DNA of 64,000 nucleotides from Iris pallida (lineage: Eukaryota; Streptophyta; Magnoliopsida; Asparagales; Iridaceae). Each line of letters opens with the position of its first letter. Within the stretch, counting starts at the first letter, position 1. The stretch covers positions 19,446,822 through 19,510,821 of the forward strand of contig JANAVB010002199.1 in assembly GCA_029216955.1 (NCBI GenBank), read 5' to 3'. The notes below the pieces were generated by a model. It saw only the letters and a program-made list of their open reading frames with translations, searched no databases and was not told the origin of the DNA. Positions 1 to 8,579 of this stretch are shown in pieces. Made by a program: the position numbers and the translations under genes.

Positions 1-772
1 AGAAACTCAAATAGTAACTTACATTGTGGTTATAACAAGTGGTATTATTTTTTGTATTTAGGTTATTATTTTTTATGTTTGCGTCCTTAAAAAAATAAGG
101 AGAGATGCATATAATCCAACGACTATTAATGGTCGAGTCTTTAAAATTAAGAACTCTTGAGTTCATGTAGGATATTTCATAGTTTGTATGTCCCTTCCAC
201 TTCCTTTGCAGCCACCACAAATTTTGCATTGATAATTTTTTTTAGTGTTTTAAAACCCCCCAAATGATGTTTTGTGTGTGGTTGCAAAGAAAAACAAATT
301 AGGGTTGATCTTCAAAACTAAATAATTAAGTATAATTAAAATATATATCAAGTAATATGGGTAAATCCAAGCCTTTTAAAAAACATGAAGTAATATCCAA
401 GTATTGGATTGTATTTCATATGTGGTTTAGCATTCAAAAGGTGGTACAAGAATTGGTGGTTTAGTCCCACATAGGATAGAAGGTGGGATTACATGGTATA
501 AATAATTGGGATTGATTGATCTAACTTAACAAGTGATTAATTTGAGTTTTAATACATATGGGTTTGGATTACGTTATGTGCCCTACATGTGCTATTATAA
601 CCCAATGTTATGAATGACTGGTTTGGACGTTCTAGTAAAAGACAATTTGTTCATACATATAATCTAAAATTAATTTGTTGATAAGTATAATCTAAAATTT
701 CTCATGAATCAATTCTACCAGTAATATTTTTGATGATTTAAATAAATGCTGACGGTGGAAGAGTTTCATCCA
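1..772. other. AT-rich intergenic DNA, nothing recognised
   Basis: I see no coding region, RNA gene or repeat boundary here. The stretch is AT-rich with short homopolymers, typical of degraded plant intergenic DNA. Confidence 0.5.
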
Positions 773-775
773 TTA

Positions 776-1163
776 GCATCCATAGTAGATGGAGCTCAAA
801 ATATATTTGAATTCAAATTTATAATAAACAAATAAATGTATAATGGATTTGGTTGTACGATAATAGTAAAATAAATTTGGGGATCCAAATGAGATGAATG
901 GGTAAGACCCATGTGTCTTTCTTTTTAAAAAAAATATTATTAAATATATAATATATAAATTTGGACTTCAAATTGAGTATTATTATTTTATAAAATGAGT
1001 TCCTATATTATGAATGTAGAAATTTTGAGGCTCATGCTATAGCTCATGTGGCTGGGACGGAATAATCATGAGACTCTAATTGAACCTTACTATTCTACAA
1101 AATTGTCCCCTACATTCTGTATCTAGAATCTAGAAATTGGAATTAGCCTTATTGTTGATGCTC
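776..1163. mobile_element. Tourist-like MITE, copy 1 of a tandem pair
   Basis: This is a noncoding element of about 390 bp. It begins near GCATCCATAG and ends TTGATGCTC, and is flanked by TTA on both sides (773-775 and 1164-1166), the 3-bp target duplication of PIF/Harbinger-type (Tourist) MITEs. It aligns along its length with the element at 1167-1565, sharing blocks around a conserved 'CATGTGGCTG(A/G)GACGGAA' segment near each right end. It has no transposase and would depend on a source in trans. Superfamily assignment rests on the TTA duplication and the GAGCATC-type ends only. Confidence 0.6.
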
Positions 1164-1166
1164 TTA

Positions 1167-1565
1167 GAGCATCATTAATGGATGGATCTCAAAAATACAT
1201 CTTGGACCCAAATTTGTAATAAAAAATATAATTGTAAAATGAGTTGGATTTGTATGAGAATAATAAACAAATAAATCTTGAGACCAAAATGAAATAGATG
1301 GATACAAATCCACGTGTCATTCTTTTCTTTAGACAATAATATAAAATATATAACTATAAATTGGGCCTCTAAATTGAGCATTGCTATTATACAAAATAAC
1401 TTTCTACATTCTGGATGTAGAAATTCTGAGACCAAATTATAACTAATGTGGCTGAGACGGAACTATCATGGAGCTTCATAAATTTTATTATTCTACAATA
1501 AAAAAGTCCTACATTCTCAATCTAGAAGAATCTAAAAATTGGAATGTGCCATACTATTGATGCTT
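1167..1565. mobile_element. Tourist-like MITE, copy 2 of a tandem pair
   Basis: This is a second copy of the preceding element, diverged from it by many substitutions and small indels. It starts GAGCATCATTAATGG and ends ATTGATGCTT, giving imperfect inverted ends. It is flanked by TTA at 1164-1166 and 1566-1568. The left TTA is shared with copy 1, so one copy probably inserted into the target duplication of the other. It is noncoding. Confidence 0.6.
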
Positions 1566-1568
1566 TTA

Positions 1569-2458
1569 CACAGGCTTCCAAAGTATATTTTTATGTGCAT
1601 CTTAGCTTCAATATGGAAATACCAATCGCTTCAATGGTACACATGTAAAATTGACTTTTAAAAAATAAGGGTTATTTAGCTGTAGAATCTCACATATATA
1701 TGAATAGAATGGTTTGGGTCACAAAATTGATTAGTGTTAGGATTTGGATCTCAAAATTATTGTTCATTAGCCTACTAGAATAGTAATTTCGAAACACAAA
1801 TTCTAACATCAATCAATTTCAAAATCCGACCTAATATCAATGTATATTTTAGACCCTAAAACTAAATATTCTTTTTTATAATATTGGACATGGATTCCTT
1901 GATTCACTAACCTCCAAGTTACAATTAAATAGTCTAAAGTAATGCAAGTGGACACAATTAACACGTTTTGTGTTCTCATTAACCACCACTATTGAGGTCT
2001 AATCTAAGTCGGTGAGCTTTGGACTTTATAGATTGAAAATAAAAGGTTATCTTATCTAAAATTAAAAATAATGTTAAGTTTACTATTAAATTTTTACAAT
2101 TTTTTTACAACATACTATAATCCTCTGCTACCATGGTCCCACCGAATTATAGAAGGGTTGTAAGAAGGTGGTTGTAGTCATAGTACTCAAAATTAAATTG
2201 GGAGGTAATTGTTCACAAAATTGATGTGACATTTATGTTCTCAAATAGATGTTCCAATGCTAAATATGTGACTAATAAATGTATAAAAATGTGCATTAAA
2301 CCTCTCCTACTCGCATATTGGATAAAATTTAGTCCACTTTTCACAAAATTTACGTATCCAATAAAGTGGTTAAACTATTATAAATAAAAGAGAGTGCTCT
2401 TTTCTATCCGTTGTAGGACTAAAATAAGAGGAACTTTTACCGAGTCATACAGTACACG
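1569..2458. other. AT-rich intergenic DNA with a diverged fold-back sequence
   Basis: No gene is visible. At about 1683-1850 there is an imperfect inverted arrangement ('GGATTTGGATCTCAAAATTA' on one side, a degenerate reverse complement on the other) that resembles the fold-back element at 4071-4244. It is too diverged to set ends. Confidence 0.35.
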
Positions 2459-2466
2459 TGGGTGGG

Positions 2467-3026
2467 TAGGGGTGAGCGTTCGGTTTATTCGGTTTCAACC
2501 GAATCGAATTAGTCAAAATCGAATAAATCGAAATTATAAAAATTTAAAATCAAATCGAATTAGTCGAAACCGAACCGAATAATAAATTTGGTTTATTCGA
2601 TCTGTTCGGTTGGACTATTAATATTGTTTATGGGTCAGACCCAAAGTTAGAATCGTGGTTAAAATTATATTAAAAATTATAATTTTATAAACATATTTGT
2701 TAAATTTGAAAATTGTGCAAAAAAATTGACTAGTCGTTAAGTTATGAATTCAAAATACATACATAAAATTGTTGTTTTTAAAATATACACATTTGTAATC
2801 ACAAAATATGCAAAAAATTAAAAATATTTACATAACTGTATATTTTTTATTCGGTTTTCGGTTTTTGACTGAAACCGAAATTCAAAATCGAAATCGAAAC
2901 TGAATAATTTTTTTTAGAATTTTGAATACCAAAATTTAATTAATTTTTTTTTAAAATCGAACCGAATTTTTTATTCGATTAGAGTTGGTTTGAATTTATG
3001 TCAAAATCGAATAATGCTCACACGTA
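2467..3026. mobile_element. Nonautonomous hAT-type element
   Basis: This 560-bp noncoding element has short imperfect terminal inverted repeats (TAGGGGTGAGC at left, GCTCACACGTA at right) and a perfect 8-bp target duplication TGGGTGGG at 2459-2466 and 3027-3034. The 8-bp duplication and TA(G/C)-type ends indicate the hAT superfamily. Subterminal DNA is rich in TTCGGTT / AACCGAA words on both sides, probable transposase-binding repeats. The centre is AT-rich with no transposase. Confidence 0.8.
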
Positions 3027-3195
3027 TGGGTGGGTTGCTTTGACAAGCAACAAAACTGAACATAAAACACATAAATTTGTTACATGAGATAACGTGTATA
3101 TCAAAAGGAGAGAGATTTATATTGTTCGTACGATCCTATACGGAGTTGTAACAGACAGACAGATATTTATTGCAGAATGTATTTTAATTTTTATA

Positions 3196-3797
3196 GGCTT
3201 AATTGCACTTTGCTACCCTCAACTATTCCGCATTTTCAACTTGATACCATAAACTTTTTTTCGTAACAAATTGGTACCTCAACTATTATTTTTTTTCAAC
3301 TTGATACCTAATTTTTCAAAAATTCCGAAAATGCCCTTCCCTCTTCCTTCCCTCCACCCCCTTCCCCACTCCGGCCACCCCCCCCTGCTAGCTCTGGCCG
3401 CCCCACCCCCCCCCCCCCCCTGCTAGCTCCGCCCCCACCGCCCCCACCCCCCCTGCTAGCTTCGGCCACCCCCTGCCCCGCCTCCCGCCCCGCCCTCCCT
3501 CCCCAGCCCCCCTCCTCACGTGCTGCCGCGGCCTAGGGGAGAGGCGGGAGCGGGCGGGCGGCCGGAGCGAGCAGGGGGGGGGGGGGGTGGGGGGCGGGGG
3601 GGCGGAGCTAGCAGGGGGGGGGGCGGTCGGAGTGAGCCAGGGGGGCGGCCGGAGCGTGCAGGGGGGGAGGGTTAGGGGTAGGGGTAGGGGCATTTTAGTC
3701 CAAAATAACATCTGGGTACCAAATTGTTACAAAAAATAGTTTATGGTACAAAGTTGAAAAATGGTAATAGTTGAGGGTAGCAAAGTGCAATTAAGCC
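3196..3797. mobile_element. Mutator-type MITE with long inverted ends and G/C-run interior
   Basis: This 602-bp element has inverted ends of about 100 bp (GGCTTAATTGCACTTTGC at left, its reverse complement at right) and a perfect 9-bp target duplication ATTTTTATA at 3187-3195 and 3798-3806. Nine bp is the Mutator signature. The interior (about 3340-3690) switches from long C runs to long G runs with GCTAGC words repeated on both arms, so much of the element folds back on itself. The G runs around 3570-3625 could form quadruplexes. The element is noncoding: the Arg/Pro-rich reading frame across it is composition only. Confidence 0.85.
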
Positions 3798-4070
3798 ATT
3801 TTTATATTTGAAAATTAAAATCGTGACTACAAAGTGTTACTTAGTAGAACTTTGCTATGCCTACAACTAAATGTTTACAATTTTCTTATAACCGTTATAG
3901 TTCGGACTTCAATTGTAGAAGGAACGAAGTGGTGGGATCGAATGGAGTCCATGTAGGAGAAAATGAGAGGAAAAATGGAATCCGATGAGACCCATGTGTA
4001 AAGGATTGGAGAAAGATTATAAAAATGTTGTAAATATTTGGTTGTATACTTGTATTTTTCATATTTAGTA

Positions 4071-4244
4071 TTAGAATCTCACATAGTAGCAAATATTAGG
4101 ATTTGGATCTTGAAATTGTCTAATATTAAGATTTGGATCTCGATATCACTGTTCATATGTGAACAGTGATTTCAAAATCTAAACCAAAACGTTGGACAAT
4201 TTTAAAATCCAAATCTTAATACCCACTATTACGTGAGATCCTAA
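4071..4244. mobile_element. Fold-back MITE, about 174 bp
   Basis: The sequence is an imperfect palindrome with arms of about 85 bp, from TTAGAATCTCACATAGTA at left to its near reverse complement at right, with the axis near 4155. The dinucleotide TA flanks both ends, compatible with a Stowaway-type TA duplication, but TA is too short to be decisive. It is noncoding. Confidence 0.5.
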
Positions 4245-4261
4245 TAATAAACAATTTATGC

Positions 4262-4596
4262 TATTTGGCTCCCAAAATATTTGGATGATGCCATCTCCAT
4301 TATGTGACATCTAACATGGCAGATGACATAACAACTGACATGACAAATTTTAACCCAAAAAATTAATTATCTAATTTTTTTAATGTTAATGTTAATATTA
4401 ATGTTAATATTAATGTCAATGTTAATATTAATGTTAATTTTAAGATTAATTTTAATATTAATTTAATGTTAACTTATTAATTTACTATTAAATTTAATTT
4501 AATATTAATTTATTGTTAAATTTTTCCATGTCAGCAACTATATTATCTGTCACATAATGGGAGATGGTACCACCCAAATATTTTGGAAGCCAAATA
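4262..4596. mobile_element. Inverted-repeat MITE with TTAATG-rich core
   Basis: Inverted ends of about 45-50 bp start TATTTGGCTCCCAAAATA at left and are matched in reverse complement at right, including a shared 'ATTATGTGACA' block. The core (about 4380-4520) is a degenerate run of TTAATG and TTAATATTAATG units. I could not identify a target duplication, so the superfamily is open. Confidence 0.6.
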
Positions 4597-5253
4597 ATAT
4601 TTTTGAATAATAAATATCCCATATGAATTAAGAAACTTTAAAATCGTCCTTATAATAACTGGGACCCACACCTGGGACCCACACCATGTTACAATCAGCT
4701 GACCATCAAGTCCACCAGGCAAAGATAAACACGTCTCTCCTTCTCACAATTCTCCGAACCAACGAGTCGCGCGTGGAACTATTTTGTCGTCGCTCGCAAA
4801 AATAAAAAAATAAACAAAAAGAAACTCTTTATTTTATTATAACAGTAGTAATTTCCGCTTTTTAAAAAAGTCCTAGCAAAAAAACGTGTTCAGCAACGTG
4901 CGGCCCCTGTAGAAAGCAGGACACGTGAAGCACGCCAACCGTGGACCACGTGTTCTTGTACGATTTCGCCACGTGTCGGATGAGGCCGCTGTCGTTGTTG
5001 TGGTTTTATTTATGGTTGGAGTGGAGGACCTGGGCTCGAAATCAATGCTAGGCCTCATTTGGATGGTCATGTCGGATTCTTCCGCACTGGGGGACACTGG
5101 CTATTCACTTTTGGGGATGACATATGGAGAATTGGGCTCAACCGGCCCAAAGACAATAATAAGGGCCGATTGATGCTTTAATAACAAAACTCATTTTTCT
5201 TTTTTGCTTGCTCGTACAAAATATTCATTCATCATATTTTCTTTATTTCTTTA
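4597..5253. other. Non-repetitive-looking DNA with a G-box cluster, no convincing gene
   Basis: This is the least obviously transposon-derived part of the left end. It holds three CACGTG words (separate entry) and several short reading frames on both strands with no recognisable domain, start context or splice structure. I do not call a gene. Confidence 0.4.
4922..4975. promoter_or_regulatory. Cluster of three CACGTG G-boxes
   Basis: Perfect palindromic CACGTG hexamers lie at 4922-4927, 4947-4952 and 4970-4975, spaced 25 and 23 bp apart. G-boxes bind plant bZIP and bHLH factors. No gene start is visible next to them, so a promoter role is inference. They could also be remnants of a displaced promoter. 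Confidence 0.4.
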
Positions 5254-5261
5254 GTTTTGTA

Positions 5262-5830
5262 TAGAGATGGCAATATCCCTCGAATCCGACGGGAACCCGA
5301 CCTTTTTATCCGATACGGACGGATTTGGAAATTTAAAAACGGAAATGGGGACAGGATGGGGATTAAAATAATTCATCGGTCAGGCTCGGGAACGGGTATG
5401 GGTATAGTACTCCCCGTCCCGGTAAATCCCCGACCCTGATTACTTATACCCATATCCATATGTGCAACTCATTGGAAATGGTATGATTCGTGATCTATCT
5501 AATATATATTTTATGAAAACCATGTTTTATTAACATGCCTTGTACTTTTTTTTGAACAAAACTAATTTTTTAAGCTTATAATGTACTTAAAAAATTGTTA
5601 ACGGACGAGAGACGGAGACGAAAAAATTTGGTCCCGAAAGTGTTAACGGGGCTAGGACGGGGACGAGGACGGGGATGGGGACGGATAATGCATTGTTTAC
5701 GAGGACGGGGATGGGGGTAAAAAATTAAATCCGACGGGGAACGGGAATGGGGATGGGGATTCAAATACTACTCGGAGATGGGGATGGGGGATATGGTCCC
5801 CGGCCCCTACTAGTTCCGTTGCCATCCCTA
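5262..5830. mobile_element. Nonautonomous hAT-type element
   Basis: This 569-bp element has terminal inverted repeats TAGAGATGGCAA at left and TTGCCATCCCTA at right (11 of 12 positions complementary). It is bounded by a perfect 8-bp target duplication GTTTTGTA at 5254-5261 and 5831-5838. TAGGGATGGCAA-type ends and 8 bp are diagnostic of hAT elements. Subterminal DNA is rich in GATGGGGA / GACGGGGA words on both arms, and the centre is AT-rich. There is no transposase. Confidence 0.9.
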
Positions 5831-6140
5831 GTTTTGTAGTTCACACGCTGTATATGTTGCTCAATAATTATCTCCTCTATTTATATGGAGCAATTATTCA
5901 TGGACAAATACCACTTTTGGTCATCGAATATTTTAAATGTTCCAATTTTTGCCACTCCGTATATATATTTTTGGCCATGGTGTGACTAAAACTTTATTTT
6001 GTGACCAAAAGTGATATCTACCCAATTATTCACTATGTCGCATCTGTCTAATCCTACTGGTGAACAAGGAAAGTAAAATTAAGTAATAAAATATGAGATT
6101 TATATATACGAAAATATGTAGGTTCCTCGTCCTTCATTTT

Positions 6141-6180
6141 GGCTTTTTCTATGGGCACCACAAGTTTTACTGGGGGCGTC
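6141..6180 (+). repeat. Left terminal inverted repeat of the Mutator-like element
   Basis: About 40 bp that match the reverse complement of 11982-12021 at nearly all positions. Just inside it, GGGGGCGTC words recur three times (about 6170-6230), and the right end has the related TTGGGGCTA words. Confidence 0.85.
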
Positions 6181-6436
6181 ATTTTACTAGGGGGCGTCCC
6201 AGGTTTGAGGAACTGTTACTGGGGGCGTCCCGAAAATTACTTGGGACTATCCCACCCCCCCCCCCCCCCCCCAAACCCTCTCTTTCATTTCATTTTCATT
6301 TTAAAATTCTCTCTCTTCAAAACCCTCTCAAAACCCTCTCTCAAAAATTCCTCTACTCTCCAAAACCCTAACACTCTCTCCATTATCCACTCTCCAAAAC
6401 TCTCTCTCAAGAACCCTAAGTCTTCCAAGATCATCA

Positions 6437-7551
6437 ATGGCACCGAAGAAGAACCCGTCATCACAAGCTAGGTATGTTTCCTAATTATTGTATAATTTAT
6501 TTTACATTTCAAATTACATTTTGATTCTTTGAGAAATCTCTTAAATGTCATTATAAATTAGGTTAGAATAATTCAAAGTACATTTCGAAATCGAAAATAT
6601 CATTTTTTTTATCGTTTAAACGTAACCTAACTGCGTCTGGTCGTCGTCCCTAAGGACTGCAGACGACGGGGCAGTCCTAATGTCAAAATGGACTGCCATG
6701 CAGTAGGCAGTCCTGTTATAAAACAGGACTGCAGACACCCTGGCAGTCCTGTTATAAAATAGGATGGTAAGTTTGGTGCCAGAAGAGGTTAGTTGATAGC
6801 GCGTAGATAGCGTAGACTATTTATGGTATATTTTTTTGTTGACTATTTTCTTTTAACTTTTGTCCTACAGATAGTTTGGCACCCATACCGGGATCTCCGG
6901 CAACAAAATCGCCATCTGCAACCAGTATCTCTATTTCATGGTATGATCACATGCTATGATATTACTGAGGCTTACATGCCTGATAGAGTACTGCGTCAGT
7001 TTGGCCTCGTACAAACCGTGCCGCAGCGCACATTAAGGTTATTGGAGCCTCCGTGTGGGACCCAACCTTTGAACTACAAGCTGCCCTATTTCGACTGGGT
7101 GACCGACTGCTACTCCGAGTGGCAACGACATTTGCTGGGGGAAGAACTTCGACAACCGGTGCAGGAGATGCACGACTGCAGCGACGACTACATGCCGTAC
7201 TATTTGGCAGTTGGACATCCTAGGTTGTCGAACCCTAGAAATCCAGGGCCCGTTGCCGTTGGAGCTATAGGACCTCTGCCTTCAAAAAATGTCCTGTATG
7301 CTTCATTGGTCAGGATGGTAAGTTTATAAATTATAGTTTGTAACTAATTTCAAAGTGAACTCTCTTCATTGACGTTTTGTTATAATTGACAGGCTACTCG
7401 GGTGAAGGCTTTGGCGAAATCCATCCGATCGGGCTGCCAGAACGATGAATGTGTTAATATCGCGAACCAGTTGGATCATATCGACGACACTGTCGACTTT
7501 CCTTTCATGCAAAATCGGGAGGCGCGTACGAAGGCCCGGCATGATCACTGA
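6437..7551 (+). pseudogene. Plant mobile domain (PMD) C-terminal fragment
   Basis: Two well-supported exons, 6871-7317 and 7393-7551, are joined by a GT-AG intron in phase. They encode about 200 residues that look like the C-terminal part of a plant mobile domain (aminotransferase-like) protein. The key segment reads PDRVLRQFGLVQ, followed by a WV...W motif, as in PMD and MAIN/MAIL-type proteins. PMD proteins occur both as host silencing factors and as transposon cargo. An upstream ATG at 6437 opens MAPKKNPSSQA and ends at a GTATGT donor, but splicing that donor to 6871 gives an immediate stop. The N-terminal half of the domain is missing, so I call it a truncated gene. The intervening DNA holds palindrome cluster I. 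Confidence 0.65.
6653..6750. repeat. Palindrome cluster I, three units at 36-bp pitch
   Basis: Palindromes lie at 6653-6678, 6690-6713 and 6725-6750. Each has arms AGGACTGC / GCAGTCCT or GGACTGCC / GGCAGTCC around about 8 variable bases. Aligned starts are 6653, 6689 and 6725, exactly 36 bp apart, with AT-rich spacers of about 10-11 bp. They lie in the noncoding stretch before the PMD exons. Confidence 0.85.
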
Positions 7552-7776
7552 TTTGATTTTGATGTTGTATTTTAGAAATTGTAATGTTTAACTTGTTGGA
7601 TATTGTGATGTTTAACTCTATTATTTTGGAAATTGTTATGACTATGGATATTGAGGAAATTGTGATGTTTAAGATGTTTACTATGGAATTGAGGAAATTG
7701 TGATGTTTAAGATGTTTACTTGTCATGTACATTCAGTGAGTTTAATTGTCATGTACATTCAGTGGATATTGTGATG

Positions 7777-8364
7777 TTTTGCTTAGGACTGCCAGACCAC
7801 TGGCAGTCCTCATTCACATTAGGACTGCCAGTGGTCTGGCAGTCCTGATGAAAACTCACTGTGTGTGAGTTTTCACTCACACACAGAGAGTTTTGCTTAG
7901 GACTGCCAGACCACTGGCAGTCCTCATCCACATTAGGACTGCCAGTGGTCTGGTAGTCCTCATTCACATTAGGACTGCTAGTGGTCTGGCAGTCCTGATA
8001 AAAACTCACTGTGTGTGAGTTTTCACTCACACACAGAGAGTTTTGCTTAGGACTGCCAGACCACTGGCAGTCCTCATTCACATTAGGACTGCCAGTGGTC
8101 TGGCAGTCCTGATGAAAACTCACTGTGTGTGAGTTTTCACTCACACACAGAGAGTTTTGCTTAGGACTGCCAGATCACTGGCAGTCCTCATTCACATTAG
8201 GACTGCCAGTGGTCTGGCAGTCCTGATGAAAACTCAATGTGTGTGAGTTTTCACTCACACACAGAGAGTTTTGCTTAGGACTGCCAGACCACTGGCAGTC
8301 CTCATTCACATTAGGACTGCCAGTGGTCTGGCAGTCCTGATGAAAACTCACTGTGTGTGTGTGA
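7777..8364. repeat. 114-bp minisatellite built from nested palindromes
   Basis: Five units start at 7777, 7891, 8041, 8155 and 8269, each 114 bp except the second, which is 150 bp through an extra 36-bp module. Each unit has two 26-bp palindromes (arms AGGACTGCCAG and CTGGCAGTCCT, core ACCA in one and TGGT in the other) separated by 10 bp. The second palindrome is the exact reverse complement of the first, so together they form a 26-bp perfect stem with a 10-nt loop. A second hairpin, GTGTGTGAG / CTCACACAC, follows in each unit. The array sits between the 3' ends of the two convergent genes. Confidence 0.9.
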
Positions 8365-8384
8365 GTAATCATCAGTTTTCACAC

Positions 8385-8444
8385 AAGTATGATATTTCAA
8401 TAGCAGACAGGAAAAAGTATGATATTTCAATAGCAGACAGAAAA
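8385..8444. repeat. 30-bp direct duplication
   Basis: Two adjacent near-identical copies of a 30-bp segment starting AAGTATGATATTTCAATAGC at 8385 and 8415. It lies between the minisatellite and the 3' end of the transposase gene. Confidence 0.8.
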
Positions 8445-8579
8445 AAGTTGAAAACAAAAAATATATATTTGGCTTCACATTTCAAAATGATATACTTTAA
8501 TGTTTACAAAATGGGTAATCCATATACAAAATGTTTACAAAATGGAACATCCTCTGCCTTCAGAATGTGAAAACTTCAT

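Noticed and set aside
3388..3711. 107-codon Pro/Arg-rich open frame
   Set aside because: It is a product of C and G runs inside a Mutator-type MITE; no gene structure.
4925..5173. 82-codon open frame overlapping the G-boxes
   Set aside because: A frame on the opposite strand overlaps it and neither shows a domain; not supported as a gene.
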